Shown: positions 8,799 through 18,199, counted from the stretch's first letter. The stretch: DNA of 64,000 nucleotides from Rhodohalobacter sp. SW132 (GCF_003390325.1 NZ_QUOK01000006.1:1-64000), one strand, 5' to 3'. Numbers and translations: made by a program. Notes: a model not told the origin generated them from the letters alone.

Positions 8799-9506
8799 CT
8801 AATTGTAGCCCCTATGGCTCAGCCAATCGATTATTCTTTCGATGCCGGTATTCGAAAATGTGTGAGTTTCCTCAATTTCAACGAAAGTGGCATCTACCCC
8901 GTTACTCCTCAATACTTCCATTTCTTTTCTTTGAGGAGCGGGTTCTACCATGTTATCGTCAATTCCGTGCAAAGCTAAAATGTTTTGGTGAGAAATTTTC
9001 CGGTAATCTCCAATTAGAAGTTCAGATTTAAACCTTGCACCATACATAATCAACTCATTTACCTGCTCAGGATTATGTATTGCATGATAACCTGCCAAAT
9101 AGCCACCCATAGAAAATCCGATAATACAAGTTCTGTTACTGGAAATAGCACCCGTCGTTCGCTGGATAATTTGCCTTATAAACCTGGAGGCATGATCAAG
9201 CGAAACCCGAAATTGTTCCTGTTCCCCATCATACATATACCATGCTCTGCCCCAATCTTCAACTTTTTTTTGTCCTTTTCGGTCGTACAGTGGATAAGGC
9301 CCCTGAATAAACAGATGATAGGCAGAGAGGCCCAACATCGGTATACATTCTGTTTTAAATGATTTAATATTCTTTCCAAATCCATGCAGATATACAATCA
9401 GTGGTTTTTCAGCTTCTTTTTTACCGGTCTCGAGAAGCTGGTAGGGTACCTGTATTTTAAACCCTGCTTTTCCTGATTGCAATAATTCAGCCTCAGATTC
9501 TTTCAT
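8799..9506 (-). CDS. Alpha/beta hydrolase, phospholipase/carboxylesterase type
   Basis: The 235-residue protein has the serine hydrolase layout: oxyanion-hole segment LIVYLHGFGKN near 37-46, nucleophile Ser132 in GFSMGG, an acid in HGIDDNMV (Asp183 or Asp184) and His215 in ETHTF. No signal peptide is visible, so it is probably cytoplasmic. The fold resembles the carboxylesterase/YpfH-like group, and the substrate is unknown. It lies 6 bases after truA on the same strand and may be cotranscribed with it. Confidence 0.83.
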   Translation of the reverse strand: MKESEAELLQSGKAGFKIQVPYQLLETGKKEAEKPLIVYLHGFGKNIKSFKTECIPMLGLSAYHLFIQGPYPLYDRKGQKKVEDWGRAWYMYDGEQEQFRVSLDHASRFIRQIIQRTTGAISSNRTCIIGFSMGGYLAGYHAIHNPEQVNELIMYGARFKSELLIGDYRKISHQNILALHGIDDNMVEPAPQRKEMEVLRSNGVDATFVEIEETHTFSNTGIERIIDWLSHRGYN

Positions 9507-9512
9507 ATATAA

Positions 9513-10262
9513 CTACAACTTTATTTTTTCTGGATATTCAACGTATTCAAGGCATAATCCATGTGACGGTGCAGAGTAGGCTTTTTGTCTGACTTCTTCA
9601 CCCCTTAATAAATCTTCAAATTTCCCTGTCTCCGCTTTGCCGGTTGCTTCTCGCACCATTGCACCTGTCAGCCGTCGGACCATATGCCTTAAAAACCGGT
9701 TCGCTTGTACGCGGTAGCAAAGCATTCCGTCATTTTCAAACCAATAGCTCTGCGATACCGTACAAATAGTTGTCATATTCTCAACTTCAGGAGGGATACA
9801 GAAATTCCTGAAATCATGTGCCCCCAATACTTTACCAGCAAGTTTTTTGAGAACATTCCTTTCGATTTCGTATCCGCAATTCCATGAATAATGCCTTCGC
9901 AGCGGTGATTTTCTCTCCATGATCCGATAAAGATATGATCTGGACAGTGCATGAAATCGGGCATGGAAACCGGGATCAGCCAGAACGGCATCCGTCATGG
10001 CTACATCAGGAGGAAGAAGTCCGCGCATGGCATGGATGAAGCGGTTTCTCTCAGTTTCATCGGGAAGATCGGCGTGGGCGGTCTGAGCCATGGCATGTAC
10101 TCCGGCATCTGTTCGGCCCTGGCCGGCAATATCCACATCAAACTGAAAAAGAGTTGAAAGTGCCTCCTCGATAACCTGCTCAACGGTTCGACCCCTGGGC
10201 TGTTTTTGCCAGCCGCTAAATTTAGTTCCGTCGTATTCAAAGGTTAGCTTCCAGCGTTGCAT
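9513..10262 (-). CDS. truA: tRNA pseudouridine(38-40) synthase TruA
   Basis: With the start at 10262 the protein has 249 residues and begins MQRWKLTFEYDGTKFSGWQ, the standard TruA N-terminus. The catalytic aspartate is Asp52 in GQGRTDAGVHA. A longer in-frame start at 10388 would overlap the upstream gene by more than 100 bases and add a non-conserved leader, so it is not chosen. The enzyme makes pseudouridine at positions 38-40 of tRNA anticodon arms. The start sits one base after the upstream DUF5683 stop codon, which points to translational coupling. Confidence 0.94.
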   Translation of the reverse strand: MQRWKLTFEYDGTKFSGWQKQPRGRTVEQVIEEALSTLFQFDVDIAGQGRTDAGVHAMAQTAHADLPDETERNRFIHAMRGLLPPDVAMTDAVLADPGFHARFHALSRSYLYRIMERKSPLRRHYSWNCGYEIERNVLKKLAGKVLGAHDFRNFCIPPEVENMTTICTVSQSYWFENDGMLCYRVQANRFLRHMVRRLTGAMVREATGKAETGKFEDLLRGEEVRQKAYSAPSHGLCLEYVEYPEKIKL

Positions 10263-10263
10263 C

Positions 10264-10932
10264 TTAAAAGCGAAAAGAAAGATTTGCAACGATCCCGGTA
10301 TCTCCGCTGCCAATTGGATGCACCGGTGTGAACACAAGTTCGGGACTACTCGCCATGTTCCGGGCCCTTCGGTAGGCGCTGACTGCACTTACGGCACGGT
10401 TAACCACCATGAGTGCTGCAATAGCGGGAAGCTGGTTTCTGGCATTGTCGCTCTTTTCACGCAGTTCCTGGTATCGCTGACGATCTTCGGGAGTCTTCCA
10501 CTCCCACCGGTTTTCGGGTGAATCTGCAAAGAGTTGGTCCCAATTCCGGCTCCGCAGCTGAAAATCGTTGTATTCGGCGAGATTATCGTGTTGTCCCAGT
10601 GCCAGTCGGAATGCACGGGAGCGATCATGAATGGCAACACCTGCCTTGTGATTGGCAAATGTTAAATACTGATCCTCAAGATTTCCTGCGCGGGCTGTAA
10701 ATCCAAAATAACTTCCGATCAGAACCAATTCTGCTCCGAGATGTACCTGGCCTCTCAGCCAGTTGTCACTGTCGTTGTAATAATGCCCCCAGCCCGGAAC
10801 AGCAAGAGATCGAAGAAAAGAACCGCGCGGATCAGGCTGCGCCTCCGCCTGGATGGGTATCCAAACCAACAGTCCCGCAAGCAAAATAATCGCTGTAGAA
10901 AAGGATCTGCGGGATTGTTGAATCGTCTTCAA
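10264..10932 (-). CDS. DUF5683 domain protein, exported or inner-membrane
   Basis: The 222-residue protein has a signal-like N-terminus (hydrophobic 13-28, AEAQ at the end) followed by SLAVPGWGHYYNDSDNWLRGQ, the conserved opening of DUF5683, and two further hydrophobic stretches (about 68-82 and 165-180). DUF5683 proteins are common in Bacteroidota-like genomes, often near envelope or chromosome-partition genes; their function is unknown. It is tightly followed by truA and lies 53 bases after ccmF, so it may belong to the same minus-strand transcript. Confidence 0.75.
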   Translation of the reverse strand: MKTIQQSRRSFSTAIILLAGLLVWIPIQAEAQPDPRGSFLRSLAVPGWGHYYNDSDNWLRGQVHLGAELVLIGSYFGFTARAGNLEDQYLTFANHKAGVAIHDRSRAFRLALGQHDNLAEYNDFQLRSRNWDQLFADSPENRWEWKTPEDRQRYQELREKSDNARNQLPAIAALMVVNRAVSAVSAYRRARNMASSPELVFTPVHPIGSGDTGIVANLSFRF

Positions 10933-10985
10933 AATTTAGCCAAGGTATATATTAATTATAGTTTATCAGATGAATTGTACGAATA

Positions 10986-13496
10986 TTATTCTTCAGATTC
11001 ATCATCCGAATAGTTCTCCTGTGTTTTCTTCTCCCGAGACCAGTGTCGGAAAATCGAAATGGTAAACCCGCCCATCAGCAGAAATGTCCCGAGCCATACG
11101 ACCGATACAAACGGTTTGATTTCTGCGACTACGAGAATCCAGTCTTCTTCGAAATCTTCAAGGGTTCCGTTGATCGTCAGTTCGATCGATTCATCCTCGG
11201 GAATCAACCGTGAAAACTGTACTTCCATCTCCCACGCATCAATCGCCAGACCGGGTGAATAGGTAAAACTCCTGCCCTCTTCTGTATATACAGCAAAAAG
11301 CGGTTCAACTTCGTAGGCGCGCCCGCTCGAAATGTTTTCTACACGTATGAGCGCACGAATTCCAACCTGTGTATTATCGGGCAGATGCTCTTCTGATGCC
11401 GGCCTGAAATCAACAAAAGATAAAGAAAAATCACCCGCTTCGACGGTTTCCCCTCGCGTAAGTTCTACTTTCTGTGTATCGTCTTGCGGCTCCTCATTTC
11501 CTGAGACAGGCAGCAATTGATTCTGGCGTTCAACCCGCTCATTTTCATTTGCTACATACCGGCTGCCGGCTACATAAAAGTAAATATCGCTAAGCAAGCC
11601 GCTTCGTACATGCGGATCTACCGACCACTCGATGTTATCCCTGGACGAGGTTGTAAGCATCGGGTAAACCACCGGGTCCATATAAAAAGGACTTCCACCG
11701 TCTACAGGCTCGAACCTGACCCGGTATGATTGCTGCCCGGGGCGGGGAGAATCGGATACTTCATACCCTTCATAGGTAACCATCCAGCGTTCGTTTATCA
11801 GTTTTGGACGATCAATCTCCAGCTCAAACATCTCCACCGGCTGAGTGACCGGGAATCCTTCTTCATCATACACATCACCCTGGGCTATTCTTGCATTGTA
11901 GTCTGCAGCGCGCTGATCGAGCAGCGGTTCGGTATATACAGATGATGCGATTATCCCGAGCAGCAGCACACCAAAACCGATATGGTTTAATGAGCCCCCG
12001 ATCAGTTTCGGCTTTCGTTTTAACAGATCAAACAGTATTGCACCGTTACCAAACACGGCAAACCAGGCCGCAAAAATAAATACCATATAATAGATGTTTC
12101 TTACATCACCCAGAATTATCGAAAGTATTGAGGCGATGGACGTAAGAAGCAGCGGGACGACTAAAATTCCGGCAAGGGATTCCCATGTATATCTTTTCCA
12201 GAAAAGATGCTGGCCAATCACAGTGAAGAACGCCATGATAATGGCAATAGGCATGCTCCAGTTATTGTAGAACGAAATTTCCGGAGGTGTGGGATTATCA
12301 ACGAAAAATCGCCCGATGATTGGTGAACTGGTTCCAAATATAATTACAAGCCCCATAATCAATAGCAGCATTGACCCGGTAAACGTCATGAACTCGCGGC
12401 TCAAAACCGTAGACTCTTTTTCAGGGCTTGGCAGCTCTCTGTACCGGTAGAGATAAAAACCGATTCCGAGGAATGTCATCACTAAGATGAATAGCAAAAG
12501 TTGACCGTACAACCCAAGATCCACAAAACTGTGCACAGATTGTTCACCCAGTACGCCTGAACGCGTTAAAAAGGTTTGATATACAATCGCAATGTAGGCC
12601 AGAATGGATAAAAATATTGAGGCTTTGTGCGCCCTTGAGCTTTTCCTCTGGATAATCATGGCGTGAATTCCCGCAGTTCCGATCAGCCACGGCACCAGGG
12701 ATGCATTTTCTACGGGATCCCAGGCCCAGTATCCGCCAAACGAGAGAGTTTCATATGCCCAGTATCCGCCAAGAAAAATTGCAGTAAGCAGTGAAAGGTT
12801 TGCTGCGAGAGTCCACGGTAACGCAGGTTTAATCCATTCGTGATAGGTTTTTGTCCAGAGTGATGCGATTGCAAACGCAAAAGGAACCGTCATCATAGCA
12901 AAGCCGACAAAAATAATCGGCGGGTGAATCATCATCCAGGGACTTTTCAGCAGATCATTCAGACCGGAACCGTCAGCTGGAACAAAATCCGGATTAGCCT
13001 GGATAAATGGTGCGTTGGGCATTTCCATTGCGATCGTTCTGAAGGGAGATGCACCGATGTTGATTCCAAAAAAGTTCCATCCAACCACCATGGAGAGGAG
13101 AAAAACCTGTGTGAGAGCCATCACCGCCATCACCGGAGCTTTATATGGGGTTCGTGTCCACTTTATCAGCCCGATTCCAACGACAAAGGAGCATATAATC
13201 CAGAGCATAAAACTCCCCTCCTGTCCGCCATAAAAAGCAGAAAAGAGATATTGAGTCTCCAAATCGAGGCTGGTATAGTTCCATACATAATAGTATTGAA
13301 ACTGATGGGTCATAATCAGGTAGATAAGAATACCTGAGGAGATCAGCAGGGTGACTCCCTTAGTTCCCCAAAGCCAGTTTGAAACACGCTCAATTTTTTT
13401 GTTGTTGCTGTATGCCGCGTAGGAATAGGCGATCATTGCGGCAATTGAAGCAATAAACGACGCCGCAAGAAAAATGTGCCCGATTGTACCTGTCAT
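10986..13496 (-). CDS. ccmF: Cytochrome c maturation heme lyase subunit CcmF
   Basis: The 836-residue polytopic protein carries the WWD-type heme-handling motif as GGYWAWDPVENASLVPW (residues 254-270) and HPP at 191-193, with many membrane helices. CcmF takes heme from holo-CcmE and attaches it to apocytochrome c outside the inner membrane. It is longer than the ~650 residues of E. coli CcmF because of a large hydrophilic region between the main membrane block (to about 535) and the last helix (about 800-820). It lies 5 bases after ccmE in the ccmC-D-E-F operon. No CcmH- or CcmI-like gene is nearby. Confidence 0.93.
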   Translation of the reverse strand: MTGTIGHIFLAASFIASIAAMIAYSYAAYSNNKKIERVSNWLWGTKGVTLLISSGILIYLIMTHQFQYYYVWNYTSLDLETQYLFSAFYGGQEGSFMLWIICSFVVGIGLIKWTRTPYKAPVMAVMALTQVFLLSMVVGWNFFGINIGASPFRTIAMEMPNAPFIQANPDFVPADGSGLNDLLKSPWMMIHPPIIFVGFAMMTVPFAFAIASLWTKTYHEWIKPALPWTLAANLSLLTAIFLGGYWAYETLSFGGYWAWDPVENASLVPWLIGTAGIHAMIIQRKSSRAHKASIFLSILAYIAIVYQTFLTRSGVLGEQSVHSFVDLGLYGQLLLFILVMTFLGIGFYLYRYRELPSPEKESTVLSREFMTFTGSMLLLIMGLVIIFGTSSPIIGRFFVDNPTPPEISFYNNWSMPIAIIMAFFTVIGQHLFWKRYTWESLAGILVVPLLLTSIASILSIILGDVRNIYYMVFIFAAWFAVFGNGAILFDLLKRKPKLIGGSLNHIGFGVLLLGIIASSVYTEPLLDQRAADYNARIAQGDVYDEEGFPVTQPVEMFELEIDRPKLINERWMVTYEGYEVSDSPRPGQQSYRVRFEPVDGGSPFYMDPVVYPMLTTSSRDNIEWSVDPHVRSGLLSDIYFYVAGSRYVANENERVERQNQLLPVSGNEEPQDDTQKVELTRGETVEAGDFSLSFVDFRPASEEHLPDNTQVGIRALIRVENISSGRAYEVEPLFAVYTEEGRSFTYSPGLAIDAWEMEVQFSRLIPEDESIELTINGTLEDFEEDWILVVAEIKPFVSVVWLGTFLLMGGFTISIFRHWSREKKTQENYSDDESEE

Positions 13497-13501
13497 AAAT
13501 C

Positions 13502-13897
13502 TTAACCTTCTTCAGCGCTTGTAAATTCTATCTCACTGGCATCGTTGTACTTAGACGGGCACTTCATCAGCATGTCATTTGCATAGAACGTGTTGTTCCG
13601 CATCTCGCCAATTACCACCAATTGAGTGGCCTGCTCGAAATTATTCGGTTTTGGCCGCGGATATACAACACGGCGCACATTTCCATCTTCATCTTTCATA
13701 TGAAATGAAAATTGCATCCTCTCACGGGAGAAGCCCCATTCCTCGGAATCATCCCAAACGCCAACCACATGAGATGACGGACGATGTTCCGCTTCAATAA
13801 AATTAACGTATGTATCGATACTATTACCAAAGTTATACATCAAAAGAGATGTAAACAGTACAATAGCCCCTATTCCCAAATATAGCTTAATGTTCAT
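13502..13897 (-). CDS. ccmE: Heme chaperone CcmE, cysteine (CxxxY) variant
   Basis: The 131-residue protein has one N-terminal membrane anchor (about 5-21) and an OB-fold domain. In place of the His of the classical HxxxY heme site it shows MKCPSKYND, with Cys113 and Tyr117, the CxxxY form known from some deltaproteobacteria and archaea. In that variant heme is held covalently by the cysteine. The gene overlaps ccmD by four bases (13894-13897) and is followed by ccmF. The family call rests on fold-length similarity, the motif and operon position together. Confidence 0.9.
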   Translation of the reverse strand: MNIKLYLGIGAIVLFTSLLMYNFGNSIDTYVNFIEAEHRPSSHVVGVWDDSEEWGFSRERMQFSFHMKDEDGNVRRVVYPRPKPNNFEQATQLVVIGEMRNNTFYANDMLMKCPSKYNDASEIEFTSAEEG

Positions 13898-14157
13898 TTT
13901 TCAGAATCTTGTTCTAACGTTTTTTCGAGTTTAGCTACTTTTTTATCTACTCTTATCATGAAAAAGAGCAGTACGAACCAAATGATCAGGCTGACTCCCA
14001 GCACAACAAAAATGAGATCATTTGAACTCATGAATTGCACAAATGCAGATGCCTGCTCTGTGTTTTCCATGGCAGTCCATTGATCTGAGTAACTCGACGT
14101 GAGTGTATCAACGGACGATTCCTGTAAATCTTTTACTGCTGATGCTGCTGTTTTCAT
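13894..14157 (-). CDS. ccmD: CcmD-like small membrane protein
   Basis: The 87-residue protein has one membrane helix (about 50-70) followed by a charged stretch with RVDKKVAKLEKTLEQ, as in CcmD, which helps release holo-CcmE from CcmC. The first ~45 residues are an extra hydrophilic segment not found in E. coli CcmD. It overlaps ccmC by four bases (14154-14157) and ccmE by four bases. The call relies mainly on position and topology. Confidence 0.75.
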   Translation of the reverse strand: MKTAASAVKDLQESSVDTLTSSYSDQWTAMENTEQASAFVQFMSSNDLIFVVLGVSLIIWFVLLFFMIRVDKKVAKLEKTLEQDSEK

Positions 14158-14813
14158 ACCTGAGCGGTCGTGCGGTCTTTAATTTTTTTATATCTGTTCA
14201 TAATGTCCATCATCCAGATTGCCAGCCCGATAAAACCGATAACTGCCGGGTAAAATATAAGCCGAAGCTCGGGTGCGGTCATGTCGCTGAATGCCGGATT
14301 ACCTTCTGCCCCGGGGTGCAGACTTGGAAGCTGCCTTGGGATGATGTATAAGAGGAAAGGTACGGTTGTAACTCCAAAAATATTGTACACAGCCGAGATT
14401 TTCGCCTTTTTTACATTGTTGTTAAATGCGGAACGCAAAATAAAATAGGCCACAAAAATAAGCATTGAGAGTGCAGAAAGATTCATACGGGGCTCTGCAA
14501 ACGTCCACCAGGTTCCCCAGGTAAAACGTGCCCAGAGTGCTCCGGTCAGGAGTCCGCAGATACCAAATGTAAGCCCGACTGCAGTTGCTGTTTCTGCTTT
14601 TCGATCCCACTTCAGATCCTCACTATTCAAATATCGAATACTGAAAACGAAAGCCATTCCAAAAGCAATCATCATCGTAAACCACATCGGTACATGCAGA
14701 AATAAATTCCGGGCCGTTTCTTCCAGAATTGGAATGTGTGGTATGGATATTAAGAATCCGACTGTGATGACCAATGTCATCCAAACGGCTACGATATACT
14801 TCCAGACTTGCAA
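14154..14813 (-). CDS. ccmC: Heme handling protein CcmC
   Basis: The 219-residue protein has six membrane helices. His40 (LHVPMW) and His166 (PSLHPG) are in the positions of the axial heme ligands of CcmC. The tryptophan-rich loop reads WGTWWTFAEPRM (99-110), a departure from the classical WGTWWVWD in which the WWD aspartate is absent. CcmC loads heme onto CcmE. It is the first gene of ccmC-D-E-F; the ABC components CcmA and CcmB are not in the window. Transcription likely starts in the 273-bp gap shared with the divergent glmM. Confidence 0.92.
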   Translation of the reverse strand: MQVWKYIVAVWMTLVITVGFLISIPHIPILEETARNLFLHVPMWFTMMIAFGMAFVFSIRYLNSEDLKWDRKAETATAVGLTFGICGLLTGALWARFTWGTWWTFAEPRMNLSALSMLIFVAYFILRSAFNNNVKKAKISAVYNIFGVTTVPFLLYIIPRQLPSLHPGAEGNPAFSDMTAPELRLIFYPAVIGFIGLAIWMMDIMNRYKKIKDRTTAQV

Positions 14814-15086
14814 AGCAGAGAGATTTATGTGATCGTTGTTAGCTGATTAATATACCCAAAATGAACTTAAAATGTGTGAATTCGATATGAATTAAACAGT
14901 TCCTTTTAGAATTGGGAATTCATCAAAAGTTTAGTAAAACGCGGTTATCCGACGGCCATCCGCAGATGAATTATGAAATCAAAATTTTGTTTTCTTTGGA
15001 TAGGTTCTTAATCTCTGCGCATGTATTAAACTGACTTCTGTTCTGTAACTGAATTTTTCATCAATAATTGCAAGACCTGAATATTT

Positions 15087-16433
15087 ATGGCATTAATGAT
15101 TTCAGTATCCGGAATTCGCGGAATTTTCGGCTCACACCTTACTCCGGAAAACATCATCCGATTTACGGCCGCTTACGGCACCTGGCTTGACGGCGGTACG
15201 GTTGTCGTGGGAAGAGATTCAAGAGTAACCGGCCAAATCTGCGAAGATCTCGTCTGTGCAACACTCCAGAGTGTTGGATGTGATGTTATAAAAACCGGTA
15301 TCGTACCCACTCCAACTGTTGCCATGGGAGTGCTGAAACATGCGGCGCAGGGTGGTTTGATTATAACAGCGAGCCATAATCCGGCCCAATGGAATGCCCT
15401 GAAAATGCTGAACGAGAAAAGTGAATTTCTCGACCCGGAACAGGGAAAAAAGGTGATCGAAATTGCAGAAAACGGGGAGTTCAATTACAAACCGTATGAC
15501 CAGATCGGGAGGATTATCACCGATACGGAGTTGATTGACTCCCATATTCAGAAAATTCTCGCACTCCCCTATATTGATTCAGAGACTATTAAAAAGAGTA
15601 AATTCACTGTTGCTGTTGATGCTGTAAACGGTGCCGGATCAGAAGCCCTTCCTCAATTGCTTGAGGCGCTTGGTGTTTCTGTGCACAAACTCCACTGCGA
15701 ACCAACCGGTATTTTCCCTCACAACCCGGAGCCGCTGCCCGAACATCTTGAAGAGATCTGCAATTTTGTGCGCGATAATGATTGCGATCTCGGAGTGGTT
15801 ACAGATCCCGATGGCGACCGGCTTGCGCTCGTTGATGAAAACGGAAAACTTTTTGGAGAAGAGTACACACAGGTTGCTGCGTTTGATTTTATGCTTGAAA
15901 AAAATCCGGGCGATACCGCAACCAACCTCTCCTCATCACGAGCTGCAGATGATATTTCCGAAAAACATGGACAGACCTGTCACCGCGCTTCTGTGGGCGA
16001 AATCAATGTTGTGAAAGTGATGCAGGAAAAAGAGGCCGTAATCAGCGGCGAAGGCAATGGCGGTGTGATCAATCCTGATCTCCATGCCGGCCGCGATGCG
16101 CTTGTCGGCACAGCAATGATTCTTCAGCTGCTGGCAGAGCGAAAAATTAAAGCCTCTGCCTATCGCGATTCGCTGCCCGACTACAAGATGGTGAAACAAA
16201 AAATCCAGCTTTCCGATCTGGGAATGGATGCCGATGAACTGCTTGAAAAAGTTGCCGAAACATTTAAAAATGAAGAGGTAAATACACTTGACGGTGTGAA
16301 GATAGACTTCAGCGAAGGTTGGGTTCACTTCCGAAAATCGAATACGGAGCCGATTGTGCGAGTTTACAGTGAAGGAAAAAGCGAAGAGGATGCCCGTTCA
16401 CTGGCAGACAAAGTTCTGGATGTGATTCGGTAA
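15087..16433 (+). CDS. glmM: Phosphoglucosamine mutase (alpha-D-phosphohexomutase family)
   Basis: The 448-residue protein shows the four phosphohexomutase signatures: active serine Ser96 in TASHNPAQWNALK, metal-binding DPDGDR at 240-245, the sugar-specificity loop GEGNGGVI near 325-332 and the phosphate-binding RKSNTEPIVRVYSE near 416-429. GlmM converts glucosamine-6-phosphate to glucosamine-1-phosphate for UDP-GlcNAc synthesis. The GEGNGG loop differs from the GEQSGH of E. coli GlmM, and phosphomannomutase activity cannot be excluded. A 158-bp inverted-repeat element lies just downstream and may act as a terminator. Confidence 0.85.
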   Translation: MALMISVSGIRGIFGSHLTPENIIRFTAAYGTWLDGGTVVVGRDSRVTGQICEDLVCATLQSVGCDVIKTGIVPTPTVAMGVLKHAAQGGLIITASHNPAQWNALKMLNEKSEFLDPEQGKKVIEIAENGEFNYKPYDQIGRIITDTELIDSHIQKILALPYIDSETIKKSKFTVAVDAVNGAGSEALPQLLEALGVSVHKLHCEPTGIFPHNPEPLPEHLEEICNFVRDNDCDLGVVTDPDGDRLALVDENGKLFGEEYTQVAAFDFMLEKNPGDTATNLSSSRAADDISEKHGQTCHRASVGEINVVKVMQEKEAVISGEGNGGVINPDLHAGRDALVGTAMILQLLAERKIKASAYRDSLPDYKMVKQKIQLSDLGMDADELLEKVAETFKNEEVNTLDGVKIDFSEGWVHFRKSNTEPIVRVYSEGKSEEDARSLADKVLDVIR

Positions 16434-16498
16434 ATCATTGCTGTTCAAAATATTTTTGAAGCTGGCAAAAGCCTGAGTTCGATTCTAAAATTAATTTA

Positions 16499-16656
16499 AA
16501 AAAGCGGGTGATCCTGTCCAAAAGAGCGTCATCCCGTACTTGATACGGGATCTCCTATCCCTAATACAGGAGATACCGGATCAAAGTCCGGTATGACAGT
16601 AACTGAAGATAATATGCCTTGTTGTACGCTCTTTTGGACAGGATCACCCGCTTTTT
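16499..16656. repeat. 158-bp MITE-like element with perfect 31-bp terminal inverted repeats
   Basis: The arms 16499-16529 and 16626-16656 are exact reverse complements over 31 bases (outer end AAAAAGCGGGTG, inner end AGAGCGT). Inside lie two further hairpins: CCCGTA/TACGGG near 16532-16548 and ATACCGGA/TCCGGTAT near 16573-16595, themselves enclosed by GTCAT/ATGAC and GATCTCC/GGAGAT pairs. No transposase is encoded. The inner part belongs to the family also seen at 7404 and 56651-56910. The A- and T-runs at the ends would let it serve as a terminator for glmM. Confidence 0.88.
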
Positions 16657-17109
16657 AACATTAGGTATGACATTATTAATCGAACTCAGGTTAAAAGCAT
16701 TTTTTTAAAGTAGATGGATCTACAGGAAAGTTTGTTGATGAAAAATTCTTGTGCTGTTTATGAAGTTATAAAGGCTCCCGGTCATGTTGCAACCCGATCC
16801 AGCATCTCCCATTCTGGTTCGAAACGTTAAACTCCGCAAGTGAGATACGGTTGTTTTATGCGAAGACGGGAGATTAGGGAACAGGGTTCGCGATAACATC
16901 TCAAAAGAGTGTGTAGCTGTTACGACTTCTGGACTTCTCGGTTCAGCGAACCGAGTTACGTAGGAATTCCAGACGCTTAAAAATCGCTGAGTTCCGCTGA
17001 AAGACTTCTGTCCAAATTTCACAACTCAGCGAAACTCTGTGTGATACTTTGTGTAAATCTGCGATTTTAAAAATCAACGCGGATTATTCACCAGGTAATT
17101 TTTGATAGA
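16657..17109. other. Intergenic region without a credible gene
   Basis: About 450 bases between the inverted-repeat element and the mtnA stop. It holds a hairpin CTCGGTTC/GAACCGAG at 16937-16955, enclosed by a further TCTGGA/TCCAGA pair. A 100-codon frame on the minus strand has no recognisable features and is not called. Confidence 0.5.
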
Positions 17110-18180
17110 TCAAGCGGGTGCACGATTCATCATCCTAACCACATTTTTTTCAAAATCGGGATATATAATTCCTCTCTCGGTGATTATGCCGGATATATAT
17201 CGGTGCGGGGTGATATCAAATGCAGGGTTGTAGGCGCTGGTCTGACCCGGAGAAATCGGATGCCCGTTTAGTGCAGTGACTTCCTCCTCATCACGTAATT
17301 CTATTTCGATATCATCTCCCGACGCAAGAGAAAGGTCAAACGTAGAATAGGGTGCCGCCACATAAAACGGGATGCCGTTCTCTTTCGCCAGAACAGCCAG
17401 CGTGTACGTTCCGATTTTGTTTGCCGTATCGCCATTTCGCGAAATTCGGTCAGCGCCCAGAATAACCAGGTCTACCTCTCCCCTTTGCATTAAAAATCCA
17501 GCCGCAGAATCCACAATCAGGGAGTGCGGTACTCCGGCTTTTCTCAACTCCCAGGTTGTCAGCCGTGCGCCCTGCAGAAGCGGACGAGTCTCATCAACCC
17601 ACACCTGATTTATATTTCCTGCATTGTGAGCGTGCGTAATGCAGGAGAGCGCCGTGCCAAACTGACCGGTGGCAAGACCGCCTGTATTGCAATGTGTGAG
17701 TACCCGTTTCGGCTGATCAAAAAGCTGCAGTCCTTTTTCTCCGATCGATCTGCAAAGTTCGCGGTCCTCATCATGGATCTGAACGGCATCAGCCAGAACA
17801 CTTTTCTTAATTTCATCAGTATTTTGCCCGTCACGCACGCCTCGTTCAACCTGATCCATCAGCTTATTTAGCGCCCACGACAAATTTACCGCTGTTGGCC
17901 TGGCAGAGTTTAGTGAGTCAGCTACCCTTCGGCACGCTTTTAAGAATTGATTGTCTATCTCAGTTTCCAAATCTTTAATACCGAGATAAAAACCGTATGC
18001 CCCCGAAATTCCAATTGCCGGGGCACCCCGTACACTTAATCTCCGGATGGCGTTTCGCACATCCTCAGCCGTTTTCAACTCGAGATAATTCTCCTCTCCG
18101 GGCAATTTGGTTTGATCGATAATTACCAGGGATTCGCCATCCCACCGTATCGATTCAAATACGTTTTCTGAACTGCTCAT
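17110..18180 (-). CDS. mtnA: S-methyl-5-thioribose-1-phosphate isomerase
   Basis: The 356-residue protein matches MtnA: substrate-binding RGAPAIG at 51-57, catalytic Cys164 in LTHCNTGGLAT and catalytic Asp244 in GADRISRNGD, followed by NKIGTYTLAVLAK. It converts methylthioribose-1-phosphate to methylthioribulose-1-phosphate in methionine salvage. No other salvage genes (mtnB, mtnC, mtnD, mtnP) are adjacent. Conserved catalytic residues favour MtnA over the related eIF2B-type proteins. Confidence 0.92.
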   Translation of the reverse strand: MSSSENVFESIRWDGESLVIIDQTKLPGEENYLELKTAEDVRNAIRRLSVRGAPAIGISGAYGFYLGIKDLETEIDNQFLKACRRVADSLNSARPTAVNLSWALNKLMDQVERGVRDGQNTDEIKKSVLADAVQIHDEDRELCRSIGEKGLQLFDQPKRVLTHCNTGGLATGQFGTALSCITHAHNAGNINQVWVDETRPLLQGARLTTWELRKAGVPHSLIVDSAAGFLMQRGEVDLVILGADRISRNGDTANKIGTYTLAVLAKENGIPFYVAAPYSTFDLSLASGDDIEIELRDEEEVTALNGHPISPGQTSAYNPAFDITPHRYISGIITERGIIYPDFEKNVVRMMNRAPA

Positions 18181-18199
18181 TTATACTACGTTTTATAGA

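Noticed and set aside
16720-17022. 100-codon minus-strand frame
   Set aside because: No recognisable features, and it spans a hairpin of intergenic type.
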